The notes under the pieces were generated by a model. It saw only the letters and a program-made list of their open reading frames with translations, did not search any database and was not told the origin of the DNA. This document shows, piece by piece, positions 35,556-44,889 of a stretch of DNA of 64,000 bases. Made by a program: the position numbers and the translations under genes. The number at the start of each line of letters is the position of its first letter. The stretch's first letter is position 1. The DNA is from Arthrobacter sp. SLBN-112 (lineage in GTDB: Bacteria; Actinomycetota; Actinomycetes; Actinomycetales; Micrococcaceae), in assembly GCF_030944625.1 (NCBI RefSeq), contig NZ_JAUSXY010000001.1, positions 434,001 to 498,000 on the forward strand. Direction: 5' to 3'.

Positions 35556-35954
35556 CTAGAGGGCAGCGGGCAAGGCGTCGGGCGCCAGCAGGATCGCGGC
35601 CAGCTCTTCGGCCGACAGGTTCGCCGCCGTGCAGAGTTCATCCTGGGCGACTCCCGCAGAGGCCGCTTTCTGGACGGCCCGGCGCAATGCCTCCAGGGCG
35701 CTGTCCAGCTCCCACTGCTTGCTCTCAAGGTAGGAACTGGTCCGCCACACCCCTGCCAGCACATCGTCCGTGTCCCCGGCGGCCAATGCGGCTTCCGGGT
35801 CAAGCAGCGGAACCAAGGGCCCACCGCCAAGGGTGGCGGCAAGCCCGGCCGCGGCGTCGAAGTCCTGCACGTGCGCGGCGGACTGCGCCAGTGCGCCCGC
35901 GGCGGGTACGGAAACCGTAAGCTGGGGGCCTGGGTTGCTGGCCGTCTGCGTCAT
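35556..35954 (-). CDS. Small hypothetical protein with possible helix-turn-helix
   Basis: This 132-residue protein starts MTQTASNPGPQLTVSVPAAG. Its C-terminal half is helical, and the segment AVQKAASAGVAQDELCTAAN followed by LSAEELAAIL is spaced like a helix-turn-helix. AGGAGC lies seven bases upstream of the ATG. I do not recognise the family. Its upstream region contains AT-rich palindromes that could be its own operator. Confidence 0.6.
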   Translation of the reverse strand: MTQTASNPGPQLTVSVPAAGALAQSAAHVQDFDAAAGLAATLGGGPLVPLLDPEAALAAGDTDDVLAGVWRTSSYLESKQWELDSALEALRRAVQKAASAGVAQDELCTAANLSAEELAAILLAPDALPAAL

Positions 35955-36000
35955 GGCAAAGCTCCTAAGCTCGCTTACTACTAGTTTCAAAAGTATCTAG

Positions 36001-36014
36001 TTTAGCGTACTAAA
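36001..36014. promoter_or_regulatory. AT-rich palindrome upstream of the small HTH-like gene
   Basis: TTTAG-CGTA-CTAAA is a perfect inverted repeat, and CTAGTTT occurs twice just beside it (from 35981 and 35997). The cluster lies 47-60 bases upstream of the gene at 35556-35954 and stands out in this GC-rich DNA. It is a probable promoter/operator region. Confidence 0.4.
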
Positions 36015-36052
36015 TACTGCCGGGCTCCGCCAACAAGGCCCGAACCAGCCTT

Positions 36053-36832
36053 TTATCCGAAGCGTCCGGAGACGTAGTCCTCAGTGGCCTTCTGCACCGG
36101 GTTGCTGAAGATCGTGTGCGTGTCACCGTACTCGATCAGCTTGCCCGGCTTGCCCGTGCCCGCAATGTTGAAGAACGCCGTCTTGTCCGAGACCCGGGCA
36201 GCCTGCTGCATGTTGTGGGTCACGATCACCACGGTGTACTGGTCCTTGAGCTCATTGATGAGGTCCTCAATGGCCAGGGTGGAAATCGGGTCCAGCGCGG
36301 AGCAGGGCTCGTCCATCAGGATCACCTGCGGCTCCACGGCGATGGCCCGGGCGATGCAGAGCCGTTGCTGCTGGCCGCCGGAGAGGCCGGAACCGGGCTT
36401 CTCCAGCCGGTCCTTGACCTCGTTCCACAGGTTGGCGCCCTTGAGCGAGCGCTCCACCAGGACGTCGGCCTCGCCCTTGGAGATTTTCTTGTTGTTCAGC
36501 TTGACGCCGGCAAGCACGTTGTCCCGGATGGACATGGTGGGGAACGGGTTGGGGCGCTGGAAAACCATGCCGATCTGCGAGCGGACCGTCACCGGATCCA
36601 CGCCGGGGCCGTAGAGGTTGTCGCCATCCAGCAGCACCTCGCCTTCCACCCGGGCGCCGGGGATGACCTCGTGCATGCGGTTCAGGGTCCGCAGGAACGT
36701 GGACTTGCCACACCCGGACGGTCCGATGAACGCGGTGACGGACTTGGCCTCGATGTTGATGCTGACGTCCTCCACGGCGAGGAAATCGCCGTAGTACACG
36801 TTCAGATCCTTGACGTCGATCCGCTTAGACAT
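36053..36832 (-). CDS. pstB: Phosphate ABC transporter ATPase PstB
   Basis: This 259-residue ATPase energises high-affinity phosphate import. Walker A is GPSGCGKST (37-45), the signature is LSGGQQQR (from 150), Walker B is ILMDEP (171-176) and the H-loop is VIVTHNM. The ATG has AAGGAA five bases upstream. It is the last gene of pstSCAB; no phoU follows. Confidence 0.97.
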   Translation of the reverse strand: MSKRIDVKDLNVYYGDFLAVEDVSINIEAKSVTAFIGPSGCGKSTFLRTLNRMHEVIPGARVEGEVLLDGDNLYGPGVDPVTVRSQIGMVFQRPNPFPTMSIRDNVLAGVKLNNKKISKGEADVLVERSLKGANLWNEVKDRLEKPGSGLSGGQQQRLCIARAIAVEPQVILMDEPCSALDPISTLAIEDLINELKDQYTVVIVTHNMQQAARVSDKTAFFNIAGTGKPGKLIEYGDTHTIFSNPVQKATEDYVSGRFG

Positions 36833-36890
36833 GGTGTTCCTTCACTAACTGGGTATGGGTTGAAGTCTAGGATCCGCCGCGGTGGGGCGG

Positions 36891-36933
36891 AAGACCGGGC
36901 CGGTGGGCCTCGGCCCGGTTACCGGCCGGTCTT
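36891..36933 (-). terminator. Intercistronic hairpin at the end of pstA
   Basis: AAGACCGG pairs with CCGGTCTT, with an inner GGGCCG/CGGCCC stem. The structure overlaps the pstA stop codon and lies upstream of pstB. It may tune pstB expression or mRNA stability; no T-run is present. Confidence 0.45.
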
Positions 36934-38031
36934 GGGGGCGAAGATCCTGGCGATCAGGCGTGCCGCCAGGTTCAGGACCATGACCAGGATGATCAGCACC
37001 AGAGCCGCTCCCCAGGCCCGCTGCGAGGAGGGGTCCGGGTTGGACGGCGACGTGGGGTTCAGGATCTGGGTGTAGATGAACGTGGGCAACGAGGCCATCC
37101 AGCCGCCGAACACGTTGGAGTTGATGCTCGTGGCAAAGCCCGCGGTGACCAGGATGGGCGCCGTCTCACCGATGACGCGCGCGATCGCCAAGGTGACGCC
37201 GGACGCGATGCCGGAGATCGCCGTCGGAATGACCACCTTGAGGATGGTCCGCCACTTGCGCACGCCCAGGGCGTAGGCGGCCTCGCGCAGCTCGTTGGGG
37301 ACGATCTTGAGCATTTCCTCGCTGGAGCGGACCACCACGGGGATCATCAGCACCGAAAGGGCGACGGCGGCCACCGCACCGGTCTTGGTGCCCGGGCCCA
37401 CGACCACGAAAAAGAATGCCGCGGCGAAGAGGCCGGCCACGATGGAGGGGATGCCGGTCATGACGTCCACGAAGAACGTGATGGCCTTGGCCAGGCGCCC
37501 GTCGTGGCCATACTCCACCAGGTAGATGGCCGTGAGCAGACCCACGGGAACGGAGATCACGGTGGCCAGCAGGGTGATCTGCACGGTGCCCAGGATGGCA
37601 TGGTAGATGCCGCCCATTACCGGGCCGCCGCCCTCCACTGCCTTGTTGTCGAACGCGCCCGTCACGCCGTTCATGGAGGTGGTGAGGAACCCGGGATCCG
37701 TAAGCACCGGGATGCCGTTCACCAGCACCGTCCAGATCACCGAAACGAGCGGCAGCAGGGCCACCAGGAACGAGCCGACCACCAGGCAGGTGGCCAGCTT
37801 GTCCTTGGCCCTCCGGGAGCCTTCCACCACTGCGCTCCAGGACACCAGGCCGATGGCGAACAGCAGGGCCGAAACTATCCCCCAGCCGAACGCATTGAAG
37901 CCAATCAGGGCAAGGATGGCGGCGCCGACGATCAACGCCGCGGCAAGGACGGCGTACGGGGCATACTTGGGCAGCTGGCCCTTGGTGAGCGCGGACCGCT
38001 TGCTGCGGACCGGGGTAAGCGTGGAGGTCAT
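36919..38031 (-). CDS. pstA: Phosphate ABC transporter permease PstA
   Basis: This 370-residue membrane permease has about eight helices, including an N-terminal extension of two. The EAA loop that contacts PstB reads EAAYALGVRKWRTILKVVIP and is conserved. The ATG directly follows the pstC stop (TAAATG), so the two are translationally coupled. It forms the channel with PstC in the cytoplasmic membrane. Confidence 0.96.
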   Translation of the reverse strand: MTSTLTPVRSKRSALTKGQLPKYAPYAVLAAALIVGAAILALIGFNAFGWGIVSALLFAIGLVSWSAVVEGSRRAKDKLATCLVVGSFLVALLPLVSVIWTVLVNGIPVLTDPGFLTTSMNGVTGAFDNKAVEGGGPVMGGIYHAILGTVQITLLATVISVPVGLLTAIYLVEYGHDGRLAKAITFFVDVMTGIPSIVAGLFAAAFFFVVVGPGTKTGAVAAVALSVLMIPVVVRSSEEMLKIVPNELREAAYALGVRKWRTILKVVIPTAISGIASGVTLAIARVIGETAPILVTAGFATSINSNVFGGWMASLPTFIYTQILNPTSPSNPDPSSQRAWGAALVLIILVMVLNLAARLIARIFAPKTGR

Positions 38032-38964
38032 TTAGTTGGCTCCCGAGAATTCTTTGTGCCGGGTGATGACCCAGCGGGCGATCATGTTCACGGCCAGGGT
38101 GATGACGAACAGGACCAGGCCGGCGGCGATCAGGGTACTGACCTTGATGCCGCTGGCTTCCGGGAAGTTCAGTGCGATCTCGGCGGCGATGGTCTGGTTG
38201 CCGGACTGGATCAGGCTGGCGGTCAGGGCGCCGGAGGACAGGACCAGGGCAACGGCCATGGTTTCGCCCAGCGCGCGGCCCAACCCCAGCATTACCGCGC
38301 TGATGATGCCCGGGCGGGCGAAGGGCAGCACGGCCATCTTGATCATTTCCCAGCGGGTGGCACCGAGCGCCAGCGCCGCCTCCTCATGCAGCTTGGGGGT
38401 CTGCAGGAAGATCTCGCGGGACAGCGAGGTGATGATCGGCAGGACCATGACCGCCAGGACGATGCCCGCGGTGAGGATGGTCTTCCCGGTGGTGGAGGCG
38501 GGGCCCTCGAAGATGGGGAGCCAGCCCATGTTCTCCGCAAGCCACCCGTACGCGGGGGAGATTTGCTTGGCCAGGAACGCCGCGCCCCAGGCGCCGTAGA
38601 CCACGGAGGGGATGGCGGCGAGCAGGTCCACGACGTAGCCGAGCCCGGAGGCGAGGCGGCGCGGCGCGAAATGCGAGATGAAGAGCGCCACTCCAATGGC
38701 CACCGGGGTGGCGATCACCAGCGCGATGACGGCGGCGATGAGGGTCCCGATGACGATGGGCCAGATGTAGGCGAAGAAGCCTTGTCCGCCCTGGATCTTG
38801 TCAGCCGGTGCGGTCAGCGCGGGAATTGCCTGGACCACCAGGAAGAGTGCGACGCCGAAGAGGACGGCGAGGATCAGGCAGCCGGCGGCCAGCGCGGCTC
38901 CGGAGAAGACTTTGTCCCCGGTGCGGCCGGCGCCCTGTGTACTGGTCAGGGAGGTGGCGGTCAT
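38032..38964 (-). CDS. pstC: Phosphate ABC transporter permease PstC
   Basis: This 310-residue permease has six to seven helices, with AIPSVVYGAWGAAFLA in the middle and the EAA-type loop EEAALALGATRWEMIKMAVL. GAAGGG lies seven bases before the ATG. It pairs with PstA; a hairpin between pstS and this gene probably lowers its expression relative to PstS. Confidence 0.96.
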   Translation of the reverse strand: MTATSLTSTQGAGRTGDKVFSGAALAAGCLILAVLFGVALFLVVQAIPALTAPADKIQGGQGFFAYIWPIVIGTLIAAVIALVIATPVAIGVALFISHFAPRRLASGLGYVVDLLAAIPSVVYGAWGAAFLAKQISPAYGWLAENMGWLPIFEGPASTTGKTILTAGIVLAVMVLPIITSLSREIFLQTPKLHEEAALALGATRWEMIKMAVLPFARPGIISAVMLGLGRALGETMAVALVLSSGALTASLIQSGNQTIAAEIALNFPEASGIKVSTLIAAGLVLFVITLAVNMIARWVITRHKEFSGAN

Positions 38965-39016
38965 TCGACGGCCCTTCGATTCGTTGCTGGATTAAGGAAG
39001 CAAGGTGCAAAGCCAA

Positions 39017-39049
39017 GTTCCCCGCACTGCCTTCCGGCAGGCGGGGAAC
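39017..39049 (-). terminator. Hairpin between pstS and pstC
   Basis: GTTCCCCGC (39017-39025) pairs with GCGGGGAAC (39041-39049), and CTGCC-TTCC-GGCAG forms the inner stem. It lies 20 bases after the pstS stop and is a typical attenuator that allows excess production of the binding protein. Confidence 0.7.
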
Positions 39050-39068
39050 CCGGTTTTTGCGGCGATAG

Positions 39069-40190
39069 TTAGGACTTGACCTTGATCGAGTCGACGGCCT
39101 TGGCGGCCTTGGCTGCGAGGTCGGAGGACAGCGGAGCGGACTTGGCCGAGTCCGCAGCGGCCTTCTGGCCCTCAGCGGAAACTACGTAGTGCTCGAAAGC
39201 CTTGACCAGGTCAACGGTCTCCTGCTTGTCGTACGTGGTGCACAGGACGTGGAAGGACACCAGGACGATCGGGTAGGCACCGGCGATGGTGGTCTTGCGG
39301 TCCAGCTTGATGGAGAGGTCGTTGGCGGCGCGGCCGTCAACGGGCTTGCCGGCGTCCACTGCCTTGGCGGCGGCATCGGCGGAGATCTTGGTGAAGGAAT
39401 CGCCCACCTTGATCTGGGCAACGCCCATCTTGCCGCTCACGGCGGAGTCGTCAGCGTAGGTCACGGCACCGGGGGTGTCCGTCACGGTCTTGACCACACC
39501 GGAGGTTCCCTTGGCGTTCTCGCCCTGGAGGCTGGCGGGCCAGACACCGGCGGCCTTGTCGGTCCAGACGTCGGAGGCGGCGGCGGACAGGTAGTCCGTG
39601 AAGTTCTGGGTGGTGCCGGAGTCATCGGAGCGGTTCACCGGGGTGACCTTGAGGTCCGGCAACGACACGCCGGCGTTCAGGGCAGCGATCGCGGGGTCGT
39701 TCCACTTGGCGATCTGGCCGCGGAAGATCTTGGCAACGGTGGTGGCGTCCAGCTTCAGGTCCGTGACACCGGGAACGTTGAAGGCCACGGCGATCGGGGA
39801 GATGTAGACCGGGACGTTGATGGCGCCGTCGGGGCCGCACTTGTCCTTGGAGGAAGCGTACTCGGCGTCCGTCAGGTAGGCGTCCGAGCCGGCGAACTGT
39901 GCCGAGCCGTCGAGGATTGCCTTGCGGCCGGCACCGGAGCCGTCCGGGGAATACTGCACGCTGGCGCCGGAGTTGGCGGAGGCGAAGTTCGTCTTCCATG
40001 CATCCATGGCCGCACCCTGCGCGGAGGAGCCGATGCCGGTCAGCGTGCCGGTGACCTTGGTGCCGGAGGAAGCCTGGTTGCCTGCAGGCGCGGTGCCCGT
40101 GGCGTTGTCTGAACCGCAGGCGGACAGCGCGAGTGCGCCCGCAGCGATAACAGCGATAGCCGCGTGGCGGCCGAAGCGAAGTGCCTTCAC
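39069..40190 (-). CDS. pstS: Phosphate-binding lipoprotein PstS
   Basis: This 373-residue receptor of the Pst system has a signal peptide ending in lipobox LSAC with lipidated Cys25, followed by GSDN. Phosphate-site segments include GIGSSAQGAAMDAW, FAGSDAYL, NRSDDSGTTQNF and a late GAYPIVLVSFHVLC. The start is GTG with GGAAGGGG upstream. It is the first gene of pstSCAB, with a PHO-box-like repeat about 125 bases upstream. Confidence 0.96.
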   Translation of the reverse strand: MKALRFGRHAAIAVIAAGALALSACGSDNATGTAPAGNQASSGTKVTGTLTGIGSSAQGAAMDAWKTNFASANSGASVQYSPDGSGAGRKAILDGSAQFAGSDAYLTDAEYASSKDKCGPDGAINVPVYISPIAVAFNVPGVTDLKLDATTVAKIFRGQIAKWNDPAIAALNAGVSLPDLKVTPVNRSDDSGTTQNFTDYLSAAASDVWTDKAAGVWPASLQGENAKGTSGVVKTVTDTPGAVTYADDSAVSGKMGVAQIKVGDSFTKISADAAAKAVDAGKPVDGRAANDLSIKLDRKTTIAGAYPIVLVSFHVLCTTYDKQETVDLVKAFEHYVVSAEGQKAAADSAKSAPLSSDLAAKAAKAVDSIKVKS

Positions 40191-40313
40191 TAGATGTACC
40201 CCTTCCAGGGTTATTCAGGTGCGGGACAGGGACGGAGAACCCTGCTGCGCGATGCGTACGTTGTGTACCTTCAAGAAAGCTATGGGCCGCAGGTAACGGG
40301 ATGGGCTGTCCAA

Positions 40314-40331
40314 AGTGAACGGATGATTAAC
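40314..40331 (-). promoter_or_regulatory. PHO box (PhoP binding site) upstream of pstS
   Basis: On the minus strand GTTAATC-ATCC-GTTCACT forms two seven-base direct repeats with an 11-base period, matching the actinobacterial PHO-box pattern GTTCACC-N4-GTTCACC. It lies in the 250-base gap between pstS and the divergent FUSC gene, so it may influence both. Recognition is by eye. Confidence 0.65.
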
Positions 40332-40440
40332 GACGGCGGGATATTGGCTGACAAATGCCGGGTCGCCATTGCGCAGATCACACGTCCAGCCGTAGTGGAC
40401 CCCACCCGGCAGGGGACGGGACCTGAATAGACTTGAACGC

Positions 40441-41568
40441 ATGGCCATCCCAGCAGGACTCTCAGCAAGCCGGCGGTTCCTGCGCACCCGCGTCCGGACC
40501 GGGTTGATCCGCAGCCGCAACTCCTTTGTCCCCGCCATCCAGATGACGGTCTGCGCGGTGGGTGCCTACGCTTTCGCGGAGTATGTCCTGGGCCATTCCG
40601 GCCCACTGTTCGCTGCCACGTCATCACTGATCGCCCTCGGTTTCTCGCGTGAGCCGCGGCTGCGCAGGGTGATGGAAGTGGGACTTGGCTGCACCATCGG
40701 CATCGCGGTGGGCGACCTGCTCCTGCACTGGCTGGGCGGCGAAATCTGGGTTGCCGCCGTCGTGCTGCTCTTCTCCATCCTGTTGGCCCGGTTCCTGGAC
40801 AGCGGAAATATCTTCACCACCCAATTGGCCCTGCAGTCGCTGCTGGTGGTTCTGCTGCCGGCGCCCTCCGGCGGACCCTTCACCCGAAGCATCGACGCCG
40901 TAGTGGGCGGCCTGTGTGCGCTGCTGGTGACCATCCTGGTGCCGAAAGACCCCCGCCGGGAGCCGCGCCGGGACGTCCAGAAACTGCTGCATGAGTTGGC
41001 CGAGGTCCTGCGCGAATGCGCGGGTGCCCTGGTCAACAGCGACTCCACCCAGGCCTGGCATGCCTTGATCCGCGGCAGGAACTGCCAGCCCCTGGTGGAT
41101 GCGATGCGCCAGTCCCTGCGGGCGTCCGGGGAGGTGGCCACGCTGGCGCCTGCCTACCGGCGGCACCGGGACGAACTGGACCGGCTCAAGCAGTCGCTGG
41201 ACTACATCGACCTGGCGCTGCGGAACAGCCGCGTCTTCGCGCGGCGGCTGACCAGCGCCATCAACCACGCGGCGCTCTCGGACGAGGCCACGGACAGCAT
41301 CGCCGGGGTGCTCCAGGAGACCGCTGCCGCCATTGATGAGCTCTCGCTGGGACTGGCGGAAACGCACGACGGCGTCCGGCGCGCCCACCTGCGAACGGCC
41401 AGGCGCGACCTCAGCGAAATTGCGCTGCGGCTGCACCCGAAGCTGTTGGAAGTCCAGCGGTTGGAGGGCGAAACGGTGGTCATGCTGTTCCGGCCCCTGA
41501 TGGTGGACCTGCTGGAGGCGACGGGCATGGACGCGGCCGAGGCCCGGGACGTTCTGCCTGCGCTGTAG
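40441..41568 (+). CDS. FUSC-family membrane protein (aromatic acid exporter-like)
   Basis: This 375-residue protein has an N-terminal block of about five to six membrane helices (25-165, starting FVPAIQMTVCAVGAYAFAEY) and a long cytoplasmic helical part (175-375) with coiled-coil character. This layout fits the FUSC/ArAE_1 group, whose better known members export aromatic acids; the substrate here is unknown. No strong ribosome site is seen before the ATG. It is divergent from pstS. Confidence 0.8.
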   Translation: MAIPAGLSASRRFLRTRVRTGLIRSRNSFVPAIQMTVCAVGAYAFAEYVLGHSGPLFAATSSLIALGFSREPRLRRVMEVGLGCTIGIAVGDLLLHWLGGEIWVAAVVLLFSILLARFLDSGNIFTTQLALQSLLVVLLPAPSGGPFTRSIDAVVGGLCALLVTILVPKDPRREPRRDVQKLLHELAEVLRECAGALVNSDSTQAWHALIRGRNCQPLVDAMRQSLRASGEVATLAPAYRRHRDELDRLKQSLDYIDLALRNSRVFARRLTSAINHAALSDEATDSIAGVLQETAAAIDELSLGLAETHDGVRRAHLRTARRDLSEIALRLHPKLLEVQRLEGETVVMLFRPLMVDLLEATGMDAAEARDVLPAL

Positions 41569-41637
41569 TACGGGTGGGCCGAGCCCGCCGAAACCCGGGG
41601 GAACCTGATGTCGGTGGCCGCCACTAGGGTTGAACCC

Positions 41638-43011
41638 ATGGCAACAAAGACTTCCCGGGCATCAAAGGCACCCGCCTACAAATGCGCCGAATGCGGCTGG
41701 ACCACCGCCAAATGGGTGGGCCGCTGCGGCGAGTGCCAGGCGTGGGGCACGGTTGAGGAAACGGGCACAGCGGTGGCACGGACCACCGCCGCCACAACGG
41801 TGGTGGAGCCGGCGCGCCGGATCGCGGATGTGGACGCCACCACGGCGGCGTTCCTGCCCACCGGAGTGGACGAGCTGGACCGCGTCCTCGGCGGCGGACT
41901 GGTTCCCGGCGCGGTCATCCTGCTGGCGGGCGAGCCCGGCGTGGGCAAATCCACCCTGCTGCTGGATGTGGCCGCCAAGTTCGCGCGTACCGCCCAGGAC
42001 GTCCTCTATGTCACCGGGGAAGAGTCGGCCGCGCAGGTAAAGCTGCGCGCGGAACGGATCGACGCCGTCGCCGAATCCCTGTACCTGTCCGCCGAGACGG
42101 ACCTGGGCCAGGCACTGGGCCAGGTGGAAAACATTGAGCCGCGGCTGCTGATCGTGGACTCCGTGCAGACCCTCAGCAGCGCCGACGTGGACGGCAGCGC
42201 CGGCGGTGTTTCCCAGGTGCGCGAGGTGGCGGCCTCCATCATTGCCGCGGCCAAACGGCGGAACATGACCACCCTGCTGGTGGGGCACGTCACCAAGGAC
42301 GGTTCAATCGCGGGCCCGCGCTTGCTGGAACACCTGGTGGACGTGGTGTGCCAGTTCGAGGGCGAGCGGCACTCCCGGCTGCGGCTGCTGCGCGCAGTGA
42401 AGAACCGGTACGGGCCCACCGATGATGTGGGCTGCTTCGACCTCAATGAAAACGGGATTGAGGGCCTGGCTGATCCCAGCGGGCTGTTCGTCAGCCGCAC
42501 CAAGGAGCCGGTTTCGGGAACCTGCATCACCGTCACCATGGAGGGGCGCCGCCCCCTGCTCGCCGAGGTTCAATCGTTGCTGGCCGAAAGTCCCAACTCG
42601 CAGCCCCGCCGGGCCACCAGCGGCCTGGACAGTTCACGGGTGTCAATGTTGCTTGCCGTACTGCAGCAGCGCGCCGGAACCATGCTGCACAAGGACGATT
42701 CCTACGTTGCCACCGTTGGCGGCGTCAAGCTCAGTGAACCCGCTACGGACCTTGCGGTGGCCCTGGCAGTGGCGTCGGCGAAGGCCCGCAAACCGCTGCC
42801 CATCCGGCTGGTTGCCTTCGGTGAGGTGGGGCTCGCCGGTGAAGTCCGTCCGGTACCTGGGATCAACCAGCGCATCCAGGAGGCCCACCGGCTGGGATTC
42901 ACGCATGCAGTGGTTCCCGCAAGTCACACGGGGCCGGGCCCGGTGCCCGCCGGTTTCTCGGTGCGGGAAGTGGAACACCTGACGGAGGCCCTCAGCCTCT
43001 TGATCGGATAG
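41638..43011 (+). CDS. radA: DNA repair protein RadA (Sms)
   Basis: This 457-residue branch-migration ATPase of recombination has an N-terminal C4 zinc finger (C16, C19, C30, C33), Walker A GEPGVGKST (98-106), the RadA-specific KNRYGPTDD motif and a C-terminal Lon-protease-like domain. The chosen ATG gives MATKTSRASKAPAYKC. In many actinobacteria radA lies next to disA; here disA is about 10.5 kb away, with HK, NUDIX and sugar-acid genes in between. Confidence 0.96.
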   Translation: MATKTSRASKAPAYKCAECGWTTAKWVGRCGECQAWGTVEETGTAVARTTAATTVVEPARRIADVDATTAAFLPTGVDELDRVLGGGLVPGAVILLAGEPGVGKSTLLLDVAAKFARTAQDVLYVTGEESAAQVKLRAERIDAVAESLYLSAETDLGQALGQVENIEPRLLIVDSVQTLSSADVDGSAGGVSQVREVAASIIAAAKRRNMTTLLVGHVTKDGSIAGPRLLEHLVDVVCQFEGERHSRLRLLRAVKNRYGPTDDVGCFDLNENGIEGLADPSGLFVSRTKEPVSGTCITVTMEGRRPLLAEVQSLLAESPNSQPRRATSGLDSSRVSMLLAVLQQRAGTMLHKDDSYVATVGGVKLSEPATDLAVALAVASAKARKPLPIRLVAFGEVGLAGEVRPVPGINQRIQEAHRLGFTHAVVPASHTGPGPVPAGFSVREVEHLTEALSLLIG

Positions 43012-43123
43012 GCCCCATGCCAATAAACCCGGCACCTGCCGTGAGAACCCGCATCCACGCGGGTACTGTGGCTGCAGGACCTTCTTGCAGACGGGGGCAT
43101 GACATTTCTGTGCTGGGGGCAGC

Positions 43124-44812
43124 GTGGTAATCCGGGAACAGCAAGGCAAGACAGAGGTGCGCGTCCGGGCGCGCAAAACACTGCCGGAACCCGTTGTGTC
43201 AGATCGCCTGGATGGGCTCTTCGGCGGCCTCAGCGCCCGCAAGCGCGTGATGGCCAGCCAACTGCCGGTCACCCTGACCATGGCACTGGTGGTGGTTGCA
43301 GCCGCAATGTTCAGCCCGTGGACCCTGACCGACAGCCGGTTCCTGGCTGCGCTGCTGTTCCACCTGGCAATAGCCGCAGCGTGCGTCGCGGTACCGTGGG
43401 GGCGACTGCCGGGCCCGGCATTCGCCGTGATCCCCCTCCTTGACTGCCTTGCCATCGGGCTTACCCGGGAGGCAGGTGGACCTGCCTTCAACGTCCTCAG
43501 CCTTATGCTGGTGTTTCCGGTCATCTGGCTCTCGGCCCAAGTCCGGCCGTTCATGCCCGCTCTCGCCATCGCCGGGACCATCCTCAGCACCGTGGTCCCG
43601 GCTGCAGCGCTGGGGTCACCGCCGGCAGCGGGCTCGATGATCCGCGTCCTCATCCTCCCCTTGGTCATGTCCGTCATGGCCGTAACCGCGCACGTAGTGG
43701 CCACCACCATCCGCCGCCACCGCATACAGCTGGTGGACAGCGAGCATCACCTTGGCCGGACGCTGGACGAAAGCGTCCGGCGCCAGAACCTGCTTGATGC
43801 AGTACTCGGAGCGGTGGGCGTGGGCGTCTGGGTGGTAGACCGCAAAGGCAACACGGTGCTGACGAACAGGACCCTTCAGTCCGATCCCGCCCTTGCAGGC
43901 CTTGTTGAACCAGGCGGCGAAAAGAGCCAGCTGCTGGCGGCAGACCGCACCACCCCCGTCCCTGCCGGGTCACTTCCGGCTGAGCGCGCGGCAGCCGGGG
44001 AGGCGTTCATGGACGAGCTCTATTGGGCCGGACCCGCGGACGGCCAGCGCGCCTACTCTGTAAGTTCCCATGGCTTTCCTGCCGCAGGCGGCCAGGAGGC
44101 CGGCGGCGTCATCACCTTCGCGGATGTGACCGACCTGATCGGCGCCCTGGCAGCAAAGGACGACTTCGTAGCCACCGTTTCGCACGAGCTGCGAACTCCC
44201 CTGACATCAATACTCGGTTACCTGGAACTGGTCCTGGAAGAGCCTGACCACGACGACATCCGGGCGGAGCTGCTGGTGGTCCGGCGCAACGCCGACCATT
44301 TGATGAGCCTGGTCAACGACCTCATTGCCGTGGCCTCGGAGCGCGTGGAACTGTCCCTGGAGGAGACGGACCTTGCCCAGTTGGTGACCCGCGCGGTGGA
44401 TGCCGCCCTCCCCCGCGCGGCCGGGAACGGCCTGCAGGTGAAGATCGAGATCGAACAGCCCCTGCCTGTCCGTGCAGACCCGGCCAGGATCAGCCAGGTT
44501 CTTCACAACCTGCTGTCCAACGCCGTCAAATACTCCCCGGACGGTGGACTCATCACCGCTACTGCCACCAGGACCGAGGCCGGGCTTGTCTGTTCCATCA
44601 CGGACACCGGCGTGGGCATGAGCGAGGAGGAGCAGGAACAGGCGTTTACCAAGTTCTTCCGCTCCGCGCGCTCGCGGTCCACAGCCATCCCGGGGGCGGG
44701 CCTGGGATTGCCGGTCAGCAAAACCATTGTGGAGGGCCACGGTGGCTCGATCAGCCTGGCCAGTAAACCCGGCGCAGGCACCAGCGCCACCTTCATCCTG
44801 CCGGAATCATGA
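43124..44812 (+). CDS. Membrane sensor histidine kinase without adjacent response regulator
   Basis: This 562-residue protein has about five to six N-terminal membrane helices (45-200), a PAS-like region (about 225-340), a HisKA domain with the phosphorylated H354 in SHELRTPLTS and a HATPase domain with HNLLSNAVKYS, DTGVGM and GAGLGLPVS. The GTG start lies shortly after a GGGGG run. No response regulator is adjacent, so the partner is elsewhere. The signal is unknown; the MASE-like membrane part suggests a membrane-derived cue. Confidence 0.9.
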   Translation: MVIREQQGKTEVRVRARKTLPEPVVSDRLDGLFGGLSARKRVMASQLPVTLTMALVVVAAAMFSPWTLTDSRFLAALLFHLAIAAACVAVPWGRLPGPAFAVIPLLDCLAIGLTREAGGPAFNVLSLMLVFPVIWLSAQVRPFMPALAIAGTILSTVVPAAALGSPPAAGSMIRVLILPLVMSVMAVTAHVVATTIRRHRIQLVDSEHHLGRTLDESVRRQNLLDAVLGAVGVGVWVVDRKGNTVLTNRTLQSDPALAGLVEPGGEKSQLLAADRTTPVPAGSLPAERAAAGEAFMDELYWAGPADGQRAYSVSSHGFPAAGGQEAGGVITFADVTDLIGALAAKDDFVATVSHELRTPLTSILGYLELVLEEPDHDDIRAELLVVRRNADHLMSLVNDLIAVASERVELSLEETDLAQLVTRAVDAALPRAAGNGLQVKIEIEQPLPVRADPARISQVLHNLLSNAVKYSPDGGLITATATRTEAGLVCSITDTGVGMSEEEQEQAFTKFFRSARSRSTAIPGAGLGLPVSKTIVEGHGGSISLASKPGAGTSATFILPES

Positions 44813-44849
44813 GCAGCCCGGGCGGGTTTCCGCCGGGACCCTCCCGAAG

Positions 44850-44882
44850 CTCCGGCCGGTCCGCCGGTAACCCCGGCCGGAG
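44850..44882. terminator. Bidirectional terminator between the kinase and the 79-residue gene
   Basis: CTCCGGCCGG (44850-44859) pairs perfectly with CCGGCCGGAG (44873-44882). It lies in the 77-base gap between two convergent stops, so it can serve both strands. No T-run is present. Confidence 0.6.
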
Positions 44883-44889
44883 GTCGCGG

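Noticed and set aside
37504..39072. 522-codon plus-strand frame opposite pstA and pstC
   Set aside because: Antisense to well conserved permeases; Gly/Gln/Asp/Arg-rich and without any known domain.
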